Translations under genes and position numbers: made by a program
NCBI RefSeq assembly: GCF_019904175.1
Contig: NZ_CP061913.1
Coordinates: 1,860,001 to 1,924,000, forward strand
Reading direction: 5' to 3'
Length of the DNA stretch: 64,000 bases
Source: Dactylosporangium vinaceum
GTDB lineage: Bacteria > Actinomycetota > Actinomycetes > Mycobacteriales > Micromonosporaceae
The notes under the pieces: generated by a model
Databases searched by the model: none
Seen by the model: the letters and a program-made list of their open reading frames with translations, nothing else
What the model was told of the DNA's origin: nothing
Part shown: one piece after another, positions 34,770-44,013 of the stretch
How the letters are laid out: every line of letters starts with the position of its first letter
Numbering within the stretch: position 1 is the first letter of the stretch

Positions 34770-37700
34770 GTGCACCTCAAGACCCTGACGGCCAAGGGCT
34801 TCAAGTCCTTCGCGTCCACCACCACGCTGAAGCTCGAGCCGGGCATCACCTGTGTTGTCGGGCCGAACGGCTCCGGCAAGTCGAACGTGGTCGACTCGAT
34901 CGCCTGGGTCCTCGGTGAACAGGGCGCGAAGGCGCTGCGCGGCGGCAAGATGGAAGACGTCATCTTCGCCGGGACGGCCAGCCGGGCCCCGCTCGGACGC
35001 GCCGAGGTCACGCTCACGATCGATAATAACGACGGTGCGCTGCCGATCGACTACACCGAGGTGTCAATCACCCGGCGGATGTTCCGGTCGGGCGAGAGCG
35101 AGTACGAGATCAACGGCAACTCCTGCCGCCTGCTCGACATCCAGGAGCTGCTCTCCGACTCCGGCATCGGCCGCGAGATGCACGTGATCGTCGGCCAGAA
35201 CCGCCTCGACGGGGTGCTGCACGCCCGGCCCGAGGACCGCCGCGCGTTCATCGAGGAGGCGGCCGGCGTCCTCAAGCACCGCAAGCGCAAAGAGAAGGCC
35301 ATCCGCAAGCTCGAGGCGATGCAGGCCAACCTCAACCGCCTCGGTGACCTCACGACCGAGCTGCGCCGCCAGCTCAAGCCGCTCGGGCGCCAGGCCGAGG
35401 TCGCCCGCCGCGCCGCCGGCATTCAGGCCGACCTGCGCGACGCCCGGCTGCGCCTGCTCGCCGACGACCTGCACACGCTGCGGGAGACCCTCGACCGTGA
35501 GATCGCCGACGAGACCGCACTGCGGGCCCGGCGCGAAGAGGTCGAGGCCGAGGTCGAGACGATCAACGAGCGGCTCGCCGCGCTGGAGGCCGAGCACGCC
35601 GCGGACGCGCCGGCGCTCGCCGCGGCCCAGGACACGTGGTTCCAGCTGTCGACGCTGCAGGAGCGGTACCGCTCGCTGCACCAGCTCGCGGCCGAGCGCC
35701 ACCGCAACCTCTCGGCCGCCCCCGTGGAGGAGCGGCCCGGGCGCGACCCCGACCAGCTCACCGCCGAGGCCGACAAGGTCCGTGAGCAGGAGGAGGAGCT
35801 GCGCGCCGCGCTGGAGGCCAGCCAGGAGCGCCTGGCCGAGGCCGTCGAGCGCCGCCAGGACCTCGAGCGCCGCCTGGCCTTCGCCGAAAAGGCCATCGTC
35901 GCCGCCCACAAGGCCATCGCCGACCGCCGCGAGGGCCTCGCCAAGCTCACCGGTCAGGTTGAGTCCGCGCGCTCCCGCGCGACCGCCGCCGCCGACGAGA
36001 TCGAGCGCCTCTCCGTGCAGCTCGCCGAGGCCGAGGCGCGCGCGGAGGCAGCGCAGAGCCTCTACGACGAGGCGAGTGCCGGCGCGTCGGTCGCCGACAA
36101 CGCCAACGCCGACCTGGAGATCCGTCACCAGGAGGCGACCCGCGAGCTCGACGCGATCAACAACGAGGTGCGCCAGCACAACGACGCCGAACGTGCGGCC
36201 GAGAAGGACGCCGCGCAGTGGAAGGCCCGCGAGGAGGCGCTCGCCATGGGCCTGCGCCGCAAGGACGGCGCCGGCACGCTGCTGGCCCGCTCCGACCGGG
36301 TCCCCGGCCTGCTCGGCAGCGTCGCCGCCCTGCTGTCGGTCCAGGCCGGCCACGAGGCCGCCCTGGCCGCCGCGCTCGGCGCGCTGGCCGACGCCGTCGC
36401 CGTGTCCGGTGTCGAGGGCGCGGTCGCGGCCGTGGAGATGCTCAAGCAGGACGACGCCGGCCGCGCCGCGCTGCTCATCGCTTCCGCGCCGATGCTCGAC
36501 GCCCCGCCGGTCGAGCGCGTGCCGCTGCCCCCGGGCGCGGCCTGGGCCATCGACCTGGTGCGCGCCCCCGACGAGCTGCGCCCCGCCCTGGAGCGCGCCC
36601 TCGGCGACGTGGTCTTCGCCCCCGACCTCGCGACCGCGCGCCGCATCGTCTCCTACGCGCCGGCGCTGCGCGCCGTCACGCCCGACGGCGACGTCATCGG
36701 CGCCTACGCCGCGGCCGGCGGCTCCGGCAAGCAGCACAGCTTCATCGAGGTGCAGGCGGCCGTCGAGGAGGCCCGGCAGCAGAAGGTCGACGCCGAGCAC
36801 CGCGTCGCCGAGGCGCGGGAGCTGCTCGGCCTGGCCCGAGGGGCGGCGAGCGCGGCCAAGCAGGTTGTCGCCGAGACCGCGGCGGCCAAGAAAGAGGCCG
36901 ACATGGTCCGCAACGCGGCCGCGCGCCGCCTCGCCGAGCTCGGCGCGGCCGCCAAGTCGGCCCGGGCCGAGGTCGAGCGGCACGCCGCCGCCCGCAACAA
37001 GGCCGAGGCGGCCCGCGAGTCCGGCCGCACCAGCCTGGCCGAGCTGGAGGAGCGCCTCGCCGCGGCCGAGGAGACCCCGATCGACGAGGACCCGTCCACG
37101 CTGGAGCGCGACGACCTCGCCGGCGAGGTGCCCGTCGCGCGGCAGCAGGAGATGGAGGTCCGCCTGGCCGTCCGCACCGCCGAGGAGCGCGTCGGCGCCC
37201 TCGCGGGCCGCGCGGATGCGCTGCTGCGCCAAGCCGCGGCCGAGCGGTCCGCGCGGGAGCGCGCCGCCGCCCGCAAGGCCACCCGGGCCCGCAGCGCCCG
37301 CGTCGCCGAGGTCGTGGCCGAGGGTGCCGCGTTCGCCCTGGAGCGCCTGGCCGACTCGATCGCCGAGGCCCAGGAGACCCGCGACACACTCGCCGCCACC
37401 CGGGCCGAGCGTGAGTCAGCGCTCACCGACGTGCGCTCCCGCGCGAAGCAGTTCACGGCCGAGCTGGACCGGCTCACCAACGCGGTGCACCGCGACGAGG
37501 TGGCCCGGGCCGAGCAGCGGATGCGCATCGAGCAGCTGGAGGCCCGCTCGGCCGAGGAGTTCGGCCTGGACGCCGACACGCTCGTCGCCGAGTACGGCCC
37601 GCACCTGCCCGTCCCGCCGACCGCGCCCGAGGTGGCCGCGGCCGAGGCGGACGGGCGGCCCGCGCCCGAGCCGGTGCCGTACGACCGGGCCACGCAGGAG

Positions 37701-38342
37701 AAGCGGTCGGCCAAGGCCGAGCGCGAGCTCAACCTCCTGGGCAAGGTCAACCCGCTGGCCCTGGAGGAGTTCGCGGCGATGGAGGAGCGCTTCAAGTTCC
37801 TCTCCGACCAGCTCGAGGACCTCAAGGCCACCCGCCGCGACCTGCTCACCGTGGTCAAGGACGTCGACGACCGCATCCTCGAGGTGTTCACCAGCGCATA
37901 CCACGACACCGCGCGGGAGTTCGAGCAGGTCTTCTCGGTGCTGTTCCCGGGCGGCGAGGGCCGCCTCGTGCTGACCGACCCCGACGACATGCTCACCACC
38001 GGCATCGAGGTCGAGGCCCGGCCGCCCGGCAAGAAGATCAAGCGGCTGTCGCTGCTCTCCGGCGGCGAGCGCTCGCTGACCGCTGTCGCCCTGCTCTGCG
38101 CGATCTTCCGCGCCCGCCCCTCGCCGTTCTACATCATGGACGAGGTCGAGGCCGCGCTCGACGACGTCAACCTGGGCCGCCTCATCACCCTCTTCGAGCA
38201 GCTGCGCGAGCGCAGCCAGCTCATCATCATCACGCACCAGAAGCGCACGATGGAGGTCGCCGACGCCCTCTACGGCGTGACCATGCGCCAGGGTGTGACC
38301 GAGGTCATCTCTCAGCGCCTGAAATCGGAAGAGGCAGCGTGA
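34770..38342 (+). CDS. smc: chromosome segregation ATPase SMC
   Basis: 1190 residues from GTG 34770, with GGAG upstream; the residues before it in the longer frame are not conserved. Walker A is GPNGSGKS (31-38). Two long coiled coils flank a hinge near residues 510-640 (VPGLLGSVAALLSV). The signature LSGGER is at 1096-1101, followed by Walker B FYIMDEVEAALDD. SMC with ScpAB condenses and segregates the chromosome; no scpA or scpB is in this window. The stop overlaps the HAD gene start (GTGA). In many relatives ftsY follows directly; here it lies 3.4 kb away. Confidence 0.97.
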   Translation: MHLKTLTAKGFKSFASTTTLKLEPGITCVVGPNGSGKSNVVDSIAWVLGEQGAKALRGGKMEDVIFAGTASRAPLGRAEVTLTIDNNDGALPIDYTEVSITRRMFRSGESEYEINGNSCRLLDIQELLSDSGIGREMHVIVGQNRLDGVLHARPEDRRAFIEEAAGVLKHRKRKEKAIRKLEAMQANLNRLGDLTTELRRQLKPLGRQAEVARRAAGIQADLRDARLRLLADDLHTLRETLDREIADETALRARREEVEAEVETINERLAALEAEHAADAPALAAAQDTWFQLSTLQERYRSLHQLAAERHRNLSAAPVEERPGRDPDQLTAEADKVREQEEELRAALEASQERLAEAVERRQDLERRLAFAEKAIVAAHKAIADRREGLAKLTGQVESARSRATAAADEIERLSVQLAEAEARAEAAQSLYDEASAGASVADNANADLEIRHQEATRELDAINNEVRQHNDAERAAEKDAAQWKAREEALAMGLRRKDGAGTLLARSDRVPGLLGSVAALLSVQAGHEAALAAALGALADAVAVSGVEGAVAAVEMLKQDDAGRAALLIASAPMLDAPPVERVPLPPGAAWAIDLVRAPDELRPALERALGDVVFAPDLATARRIVSYAPALRAVTPDGDVIGAYAAAGGSGKQHSFIEVQAAVEEARQQKVDAEHRVAEARELLGLARGAASAAKQVVAETAAAKKEADMVRNAAARRLAELGAAAKSARAEVERHAAARNKAEAARESGRTSLAELEERLAAAEETPIDEDPSTLERDDLAGEVPVARQQEMEVRLAVRTAEERVGALAGRADALLRQAAAERSARERAAARKATRARSARVAEVVAEGAAFALERLADSIAEAQETRDTLAATRAERESALTDVRSRAKQFTAELDRLTNAVHRDEVARAEQRMRIEQLEARSAEEFGLDADTLVAEYGPHLPVPPTAPEVAAAEADGRPAPEPVPYDRATQEKRSAKAERELNLLGKVNPLALEEFAAMEERFKFLSDQLEDLKATRRDLLTVVKDVDDRILEVFTSAYHDTAREFEQVFSVLFPGGEGRLVLTDPDDMLTTGIEVEARPPGKKIKRLSLLSGGERSLTAVALLCAIFRARPSPFYIMDEVEAALDDVNLGRLITLFEQLRERSQLIIITHQKRTMEVADALYGVTMRQGVTEVISQRLKSEEAA

Positions 38343-38956
38343 CTCAGCGGCCCACGGCCCTGCTCATCGACTTCGACGGGGTCCTGCGCACGTTCGACCC
38401 GTCGGAGAACGCCAAGATCGAGCAGCGGTACGGCCTGGCCCCCGGCACGGTCCTCGACACCGCGCTCGAGTGGGACCGGCTGCTACCGGCGATCACGGGC
38501 CGCATGACGCGCGCCGAGTGGCTGGCGACCGTCGCCGCCGATCTGGCCGACCGCGTGGGCGGCCTCGAGCGCGCCACCGAGCTGATGGAGCAGTGGCAGG
38601 TCTATCCGGGCGTCATCGACCCGGTCGTACTCGCATTCGTCCGCGACGTCCGCGCCGCCGGCCTGCCCGTGGGCCTGGCCACGAACGCGACAATCGAATT
38701 CCGCGACGTGCTCGAGGACTTCGGCCTGAGCGGCGAGTTCGACGCGGTAGCCGTCTCGGCCGAGCTCGGCGTCCACAAGCCGGCCAAGGAGTACTTCATG
38801 GCGGCGTGCGGCCTCGTCGACACGGCGCCCCCGCGCTGCATGCTCATCGACGACACCGACCGGATGATCCGCGGCGCGCGGGCGGCCGGCCTGTCCGGGT
38901 ACCGCTACACGCCCGGCGACGATCTGTCGTATCCCCGCCGGGCGCTGGGTCTGTAG
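38339..38956 (+). CDS. HAD-superfamily hydrolase
   Basis: 205 residues, GTG start overlapping the smc stop. The nucleophile motif is IDFDGVLRTF (Asp11, Asp13), motif II is GLATNAT, the motif III lysine lies in LGVHKPAKEYF, and motif IV is LIDDTDRMI. This is a complete catalytic set for a phosphatase with an alpha-helical cap. The substrate is unknown. The overlap suggests coupled translation with smc. It converges on the glutathione peroxidase gene, with only 7 bp between stops. Confidence 0.9.
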   Translation: MTQRPTALLIDFDGVLRTFDPSENAKIEQRYGLAPGTVLDTALEWDRLLPAITGRMTRAEWLATVAADLADRVGGLERATELMEQWQVYPGVIDPVVLAFVRDVRAAGLPVGLATNATIEFRDVLEDFGLSGEFDAVAVSAELGVHKPAKEYFMAACGLVDTAPPRCMLIDDTDRMIRGARAAGLSGYRYTPGDDLSYPRRALGL

Positions 38957-38963
38957 CCGGGCG

Positions 38964-39446
38964 TCAGAGGCTGGCCTGCACGGCCTGCACGACCTCGTCG
39001 GACTTGGGCTCGGTCCGCGGCCCGAACCGTGCCGCGACGCTGCCGTCCTTGCCGACCAGGAACTTCTCGAAGTTCCACCGGATGTCGCCGGTGTGCCCCT
39101 CACCGTCGGCGACCGGGGTGAGCAGGTCGTAGAGCGGGTGGCGCCCCTCGCCGTTCACCTCGACCTTCTCGGTCATGGGGAACGTCACACCATAGGTGGT
39201 GCTGCAGAACTCGGCGATCTCCTCGGAGGTCCCCGGCTCCTGGCCCGCGAACTGGTTGCAGGGCACGCCCAGGACCGAGAAGCCCTGCCCCTCGTACTCC
39301 TTGTGCAGCGCCTCGAGATCGGCGTACTGCGGCGTCAGCCCGCACCGGGACGCCACGTTGACCACCAGGACCGGCCGGCCGCGGAACTGCCCGAGATCGA
39401 GCGGCTTCCCTTGCAGGTCGGCGATTTCGACGTCGTAAAAGCTCAT
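38964..39446 (-). CDS. glutathione peroxidase-family thiol peroxidase
   Basis: 160 residues. The catalytic tetrad is visible: Cys35 (NVASRCGLTPQ), Gln69 (NQFAGQEPG), Trp124 and Asn125 (DIRWNFEKFLV). A second cysteine, Cys81 (EFCSTTYG), is placed as the resolving cysteine of thioredoxin-dependent enzymes. Actinobacteria lack glutathione, so thioredoxin is the likely reductant (inference). No ribosome binding site is present: TAACCT stands seven bases before the ATG, the layout of a leaderless promoter. Divergent from the Nudix-like gene, 16 bp away. Confidence 0.93.
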   Translation of the reverse strand: MSFYDVEIADLQGKPLDLGQFRGRPVLVVNVASRCGLTPQYADLEALHKEYEGQGFSVLGVPCNQFAGQEPGTSEEIAEFCSTTYGVTFPMTEKVEVNGEGRHPLYDLLTPVADGEGHTGDIRWNFEKFLVGKDGSVAARFGPRTEPKSDEVVQAVQASL

Positions 39447-39462
39447 GGACTTAAGGTTAGGC

Positions 39463-39897
39463 GTGACCGGTCGACAGCTCGCGGTGGGCGCCGTTGTGCG
39501 CCGTGGCAAGGATGTCCTGCTGATCAGCGATCCACCGGACTGGGCGCTCCCGGGCGGCGCCGTCGAGCCCGAGGAGCCGCTGCTGGCCAAGGTGGCCAAG
39601 GAGTCCGGCTACAGCTCGGTGCTGGCGGAGCGGCTCGTGTGGGTCGCGCGCTATCCGGCGGGCGGGGTGGAGTACGAGATGCTGGGCTTCGAAGTGACAG
39701 GCGTCGGCCCGCACGACGGCTCGGGCGCGTGGGTGCCGATCGAGGAGGCGGTGGAGCGCCTGGGCCGGATGTGGTTCGCACCGATCCGTGAGCCGGCTGT
39801 GGCATTTCTCACCGGCCGCGCCCGCGTGGCCACGCTGTGGACCTGGACGGACCTCAACGAGCCCGGCGTGACGCATCCGCGCGTCAGCGCCGCCTGA
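39463..39897 (+). CDS. Nudix-fold protein with degenerate catalytic box
   Basis: 144 residues from GTG 39463; an ATG at 39445 is in frame but would overlap the divergent gene. The fold is clear (RQLAVGAVVRRGKDVLLISD, WALPGGAVEPEE, WVPIEEAVERL). The Nudix box is damaged, however: after GGAVEPEE the sequence runs PLLAKVAKESGY where relatives have a full helix ending REVxEETG, so about four residues and the REVxEE core are missing. It is therefore unlikely to hydrolyse nucleoside diphosphates in the normal way. It may be a binding protein or a decaying gene. Like its divergent neighbour it appears leaderless. Confidence 0.75.
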   Translation: MTGRQLAVGAVVRRGKDVLLISDPPDWALPGGAVEPEEPLLAKVAKESGYSSVLAERLVWVARYPAGGVEYEMLGFEVTGVGPHDGSGAWVPIEEAVERLGRMWFAPIREPAVAFLTGRARVATLWTWTDLNEPGVTHPRVSAA

Positions 39898-39922
39898 GAC
39901 AGTCCACGGCCGCGCCGCCCGG

Positions 39923-39949
39923 GAGTGACAGGCGGTCGGGCTGTCACTC
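39923..39949. terminator. bidirectional hairpin between the Nudix-like and phoD-like genes
   Basis: GAGTGACAG (39923-39931) pairs perfectly with CTGTCACTC (39941-39949) around a nine-base loop, between two converging genes. Confidence 0.8.
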
Positions 39950-39964
39950 GAAACGCCACCCGCG

Positions 39965-41623
39965 TCAGCTCAGCTTGAGCGACGCCACGTCGGCAAGCGT
40001 CTTGTCCGGCTGCGTCCCCTGGATCCGCACGTGCGCCGACCGCCCGTCCAGCAGCATGGTCCCGACCGCGTTGCCGAAGTACGGCCCGGCGGTCTTGCGC
40101 CACCGCACGACCGGCTTGCGCAGCCCGACCGAGCGGGCCAGCGACCGCATCATCCGGGCCGCCGGCGGGTTCCAGCCGAACTTCATCGCCGGCCGGACCA
40201 GCTTCGGCATGTCGTTGTGCACCGGGGAGCAGGTGAGCTGGTGCACGGCGCTGACGACCTCCGGGCCCAGGTCGGCGCGGGCGGCGTACGAGTGGTGAAC
40301 GTCACCCGACAGCACGCTTATCGAGGCCGGGGCCGGTGAGACGCCGCCCTGGCCCGACCCGATCTGGGTCAGCAGCGCGCTGAGGGCGTCGAACGACCGC
40401 CCGAACGCGGCCCAGTGCTCGAGGTCCACCGCCTGGCGCAGCTTCTCCCCGAACCGCCCCACCCATCCGCGCGGCGACTCCGCGAGCCGCTCGGTCGCGG
40501 CCTCCAGGTGGTGGATCGCCGGCGGCAGCAGCCAGGGCAGCGAGGAGCCGATCAACAGGTGGTCGTAGTCGCCCGGGAGCTGCTTGGCCAGCCACGCCCA
40601 CTCGCTGTCGGCGAGCATCGCCCGCTTGCCCTGCTCCAGCTCCCGCGCGGCCCGGTTGTCCACGACGATGAGGCGGGTCCGGTCGATGTCGAGGGCGTAG
40701 CTCCAGCGGTACGCCTGCGCGCGGTCGCGGTCCGCGCGGGAGCCGAAGTCGTCGAGGATCTCGGTGGCGTCACCCGTTGAGGTGACGGCGGCGTAGATGG
40801 GGCATTCGGCCAGGGCGGACGGGGCCAGGTTGCCCATGTGCTGGTAGACCCAGTACGACGACAGCCCGGCCTGGATGCGCTGATCCCACCAGCTCAGCGA
40901 CTGCATCTGCTCGCGCCAGCGCTGGGAGGTGTTCCAGTCGTCGATGATCTCGTGGTCGTCGAAGATCATCACGCTCGGGACGGTGGACAGCAGCCAGCGG
41001 ATCTCCGGGTCGCCCCAGGAGTCGAGGTACAGCTTCGTGTACTCGTGGAAGTCGACCACCTGCGTCGTCGGCGCGTCCGCGCGGCGCTGCCGGCGGCGGC
41101 GCTTGAGCCAGCGCTGGATCTTCTCCGGGGTCTCGTCGGCATACACCTGATCGCCGAGCAGCACCATGAGGTCAGGCCACTCGGTGGGCCCGTCCGCGCG
41201 GATGGACTCGATGAGCCGCCCGGCAAATGCATCAAGAGCATCCGGTGGGTACCGCGTCACGCTGAGCGGGCTCGCCTCGCGGCACGAACCGAAGAGGAGC
41301 CGCACCGGCGCGCCCGCGCGGCGAGTGCGGATCACCGGGGGAGGGCACTTGTCGTCCGGGAGCGGCCAGACCTCGGCACCGTCGATCCTGACCCGGTACG
41401 GCGTGACGGAGTCCTCCGGCAGCCCGGCCACGACGACCAGGGCGTAGTGGTGGCCGTGGACGGTGAACGTCCGGGCCGCCCCGCTCGCGGGTGCCGCGTC
41501 GACCTCGACCCAGCCCGGGCGCGCCGTCTCAACCCAGATCGTCGCCCGGTCGCCCTCGACCCGCCGCAGGACGGGACCCAGCACGAGCGGCCCGCGGTCG
41601 CCGTCGAGTTCGGTGTCGGACAT
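39965..41623 (-). CDS. PhoD-like metallophosphatase
   Basis: 552 residues from ATG 41623, with GGGAGG upstream. An N-terminal beta-sandwich (about 1-110) precedes the phosphatase domain. Metal-binding motifs are present: LLFGSCREAS, LMVLLGDQVYADETP, MIFDDHEIIDDWN, LLIGSSLPWLLPP and VLSGDVHHSYAAR. PhoD enzymes are Ca/Fe phosphodiesterases and alkaline phosphatases, normally exported by Tat. No signal peptide is seen here, so this member is probably cytoplasmic, as in the larger PhoD-like actinobacterial group. Convergent with the Nudix-like gene and divergent from ftsY. Confidence 0.88.
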   Translation of the reverse strand: MSDTELDGDRGPLVLGPVLRRVEGDRATIWVETARPGWVEVDAAPASGAARTFTVHGHHYALVVVAGLPEDSVTPYRVRIDGAEVWPLPDDKCPPPVIRTRRAGAPVRLLFGSCREASPLSVTRYPPDALDAFAGRLIESIRADGPTEWPDLMVLLGDQVYADETPEKIQRWLKRRRRQRRADAPTTQVVDFHEYTKLYLDSWGDPEIRWLLSTVPSVMIFDDHEIIDDWNTSQRWREQMQSLSWWDQRIQAGLSSYWVYQHMGNLAPSALAECPIYAAVTSTGDATEILDDFGSRADRDRAQAYRWSYALDIDRTRLIVVDNRAARELEQGKRAMLADSEWAWLAKQLPGDYDHLLIGSSLPWLLPPAIHHLEAATERLAESPRGWVGRFGEKLRQAVDLEHWAAFGRSFDALSALLTQIGSGQGGVSPAPASISVLSGDVHHSYAARADLGPEVVSAVHQLTCSPVHNDMPKLVRPAMKFGWNPPAARMMRSLARSVGLRKPVVRWRKTAGPYFGNAVGTMLLDGRSAHVRIQGTQPDKTLADVASLKLS

Positions 41624-41744
41624 AGTGCTGCGACCTCCCAGGGCCGGCCGGTGTGCGGCGGAGCGTGCACCCCGAATGATCCTGCCCGGCCCGACTCGGC
41701 GCCAGTGCAGGCCGACCGGGGCAACGTCTGGGAGGATTCCTGCC

Positions 41745-42938
41745 ATGGAGTCGTACATCGTCTTCGGCCTGGTGCTGCTGGTCATCGTGATCGGGGCCAC
41801 ACTTGCGCTGATCGCGCCCCGTTACCGCAAACGTCCGCCGCTTCCCCCGACCCCGCCGTCGGTCACGAAGGAGGCGGAGAAGCCCCAGCCCCCGACGGTG
41901 GTGACCGAGGCGCCCGCGTCGGTGGTCGAGGCCCCACCCAAACCCGTCGAGGCCCCCGCGCCCGCGCCTGCGCCCGTCGTCGAGGCGCCGCCGCAGCTGG
42001 AGACGCCCGAGCCGACACAGAACCGCCTCACCCGCCTCCGCGCGCGCCTGAGCCGCTCCCAGAACGTGCTCGGCAAGGGGCTGCTCGCCCTGCTGTCCCG
42101 GGACAAGCTTGACGACGACACCTGGGACGAGGTCGAGGAGACGCTCATCGGCGCCGACGTGGGGGTGCAGGCGACGACGGAGATCGTGGCGAAGCTGCGC
42201 GAGCGCGCCCGCATCCACGGCACCGCCACGGCCGCCGAGCTGCGCGGCATGCTGGCCGCCGAGCTGGTCGCGGCGCTGCAGCCGGACCTCGACCGCTCCC
42301 TCGCGGCCACGCCGCGTGACGGCCGCCCGGCGGTGCTGCTGGTCGTCGGGGTCAACGGGGCGGGCAAGACCACCACCTGCGGCAAGATCGCCCGGGTGCT
42401 CGTCGCCGACGGCCACACCGTGGTCATGGGCGCCGCCGACACCTTCCGCGCGGCCGCGGCCGAGCAGCTGGCGACGTGGGGCGGGCGGGTCGGTGCCGAG
42501 GTCGTGCGCGGCCCCGAAGGGGCGGATCCGGCCTCGGTCGCGTTCGACGCGGTCAAACGGGGTATCGATGCGGGCGTGGACACGGTGCTCATCGACACGG
42601 CGGGCCGGCTGCAGAACAAGGTCGGCCTGATGGACGAGCTCGGCAAGGTCAAGCGGGTCGTGGAGAAGCACGGCCCGGTCGACGAGACGCTGCTCATCCT
42701 CGACGCCACGACCGGCCAGAACGGCCTCGAGCAGGCACGGGTGTTCACCGAGGTCGTCGACGTGACAGGCGTCGTGCTGACCAAGCTGGATGGGACCGCG
42801 AAGGGTGGCATCGTCATCGCGGTTCAGCGCAAACTCGGCATTCCGGTCAAACTCGTCGGGCTCGGCGAGGGCCCGGATGACCTTGCTCCGTTCGATGCCC
42901 GACAGTTCGTCGACGCGCTGGTTGGCGCGGACGCGTAA
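41745..42938 (+). CDS. ftsY: signal recognition particle receptor FtsY
   Basis: 397 residues, GGGAGGA before ATG 41745. It begins with one membrane helix (YIVFGLVLLVIVIGATLAL), then a Pro/Ala/Val/Glu-rich linker to about 90. The NG domain follows with G1 GVNGAGKT (202-209), G3 DTAGR, and TKLDGTAKGG. FtsY receives SRP-ribosome complexes at the membrane; its partner ffh lies 5 kb downstream. Confidence 0.96.
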   Translation: MESYIVFGLVLLVIVIGATLALIAPRYRKRPPLPPTPPSVTKEAEKPQPPTVVTEAPASVVEAPPKPVEAPAPAPAPVVEAPPQLETPEPTQNRLTRLRARLSRSQNVLGKGLLALLSRDKLDDDTWDEVEETLIGADVGVQATTEIVAKLRERARIHGTATAAELRGMLAAELVAALQPDLDRSLAATPRDGRPAVLLVVGVNGAGKTTTCGKIARVLVADGHTVVMGAADTFRAAAAEQLATWGGRVGAEVVRGPEGADPASVAFDAVKRGIDAGVDTVLIDTAGRLQNKVGLMDELGKVKRVVEKHGPVDETLLILDATTGQNGLEQARVFTEVVDVTGVVLTKLDGTAKGGIVIAVQRKLGIPVKLVGLGEGPDDLAPFDARQFVDALVGADA

Positions 42939-43049
42939 CCTCGGACGGTACCTTGGGACGGTAAGGCGCGACCGCGCGTTTCGGGCGGCCGGGAATACGG
43001 TACTTCAGCAGGGCTCCTCCTTGGTTCGGGTCAGCGAAGGACAACAGAC

Positions 43050-43838
43050 GTGACGCAGCAGGAGATCCCGCTCCACGGTGGGAACACCTCCGTCGTGGTG
43101 CGCTCGGGCGACACCGTGCGCCGCAACGCGGGGCCGTGGACGCCCGCGGTGCATGCGCTGCTGCGCCACCTCGAGTACGTCGGGTTCACCGGTGCGCCGC
43201 GCGCATTCGGCATCGACGAGCGCGGGCGCGAGGTACTGCAGTACCTGGAGGGGGAGTGCGGGGAGTATCCGCTCGCCCCGCACTGGGTGACCGACGAGGC
43301 GATGGTCACCGTGGCGACAATGCTGCGGATGTTCCACGACGCCCAGGCGGGCTTCCGGCCGCCGCCCAACGCGGTGTGGCGCTCGTTCGGCCCGCCGCCC
43401 CCGGACACCGAGGTGATCTGCCACCACGACGCCGCGCCGCACAACGTCATCTGGCGCCCGGACGGGACCCTGTCGCTCATCGACTTCGACCTGGCCTCGC
43501 CCGGGGCGCGGATCTACGACGTCGCCTACGCGGCGTGGACGTGGGTGCCGCTGTTCTCCGACCGCGACTCCTACACGCTGGGCTGGAAGCGGCCCAACCG
43601 GCCGCGGCGGCTGCGCATGTTCGCCGACGCCTACGGGCTGACGCCGCGCGACCGGCATCGCCTCGTCCGCGTCATTCGGAAACGAATCGTCGACCACATC
43701 GAGGGCATCCGGCGCATGGCGGCCGCCGGCGACCCCGCATTCGTGCGCATCGTGCACAAGGGGCATCTCCGGCGTCCGGTGCGTGACCTGCGCCTGATCG
43801 ACTACGAGCGGCACACGCTCGAGTACGCGCTTCGATAG
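43050..43838 (+). CDS. APH-family phosphotransferase
   Basis: 262 residues from GTG 43050, with GAAGGA upstream. The catalytic loop ICHHDAAPHNVIWRPDG and the metal motif LSLIDFDLASPG are the APH/choline-kinase signatures, and YLEGECGEYPL is the hinge region. Substrates of this family include aminoglycosides, sugars and choline; nothing here points to resistance. It is isolated between ftsY and the nitrogen operon, with a GTGTGA/TCACAC inverted repeat shortly after its stop. Confidence 0.85.
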   Translation: MTQQEIPLHGGNTSVVVRSGDTVRRNAGPWTPAVHALLRHLEYVGFTGAPRAFGIDERGREVLQYLEGECGEYPLAPHWVTDEAMVTVATMLRMFHDAQAGFRPPPNAVWRSFGPPPPDTEVICHHDAAPHNVIWRPDGTLSLIDFDLASPGARIYDVAYAAWTWVPLFSDRDSYTLGWKRPNRPRRLRMFADAYGLTPRDRHRLVRVIRKRIVDHIEGIRRMAAAGDPAFVRIVHKGHLRRPVRDLRLIDYERHTLEYALR

Positions 43839-43884
43839 ATAGGTTTCAGTGTGTGAGCGTTTCTTCACACGCTGGAAACATGAC

Positions 43885-43900
43885 GTGACGCGGTAGAAAC
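43885..43900 (+). promoter_or_regulatory. GlnR-type binding site upstream of amt-glnK-glnD
   Basis: GTGAC (43885-43889), six bases, then GAAAC (43896-43900) fits the actinobacterial GlnR consensus GTnAC-n6-GAAAC exactly. A second GGAAAC lies just upstream (43874-43879), one base out of register, and two GTTTC elements are at 43843-43862. The site is about 115 bp before the amt start. GlnR activates amtB-glnK-glnD in Streptomyces, so nitrogen-limited induction is the natural reading. Confidence 0.65.
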
Positions 43901-44013
43901 CGCGCAGCGCCGGTGCGTGAAACGTGGGCCCGACAAGCTCTCGCGCAACCGGCTGGAGGGCGACGCTGCCTCGAAGGTCGGGAGGGAGGATCTCGACTAC
44001 CAGGAGGCCCCGC

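Noticed and set aside
43050..43838. Aminoglycoside resistance gene
   Set aside because: The APH-type kinase fold is broad; no resistance context or close pattern to known aminoglycoside enzymes is visible.
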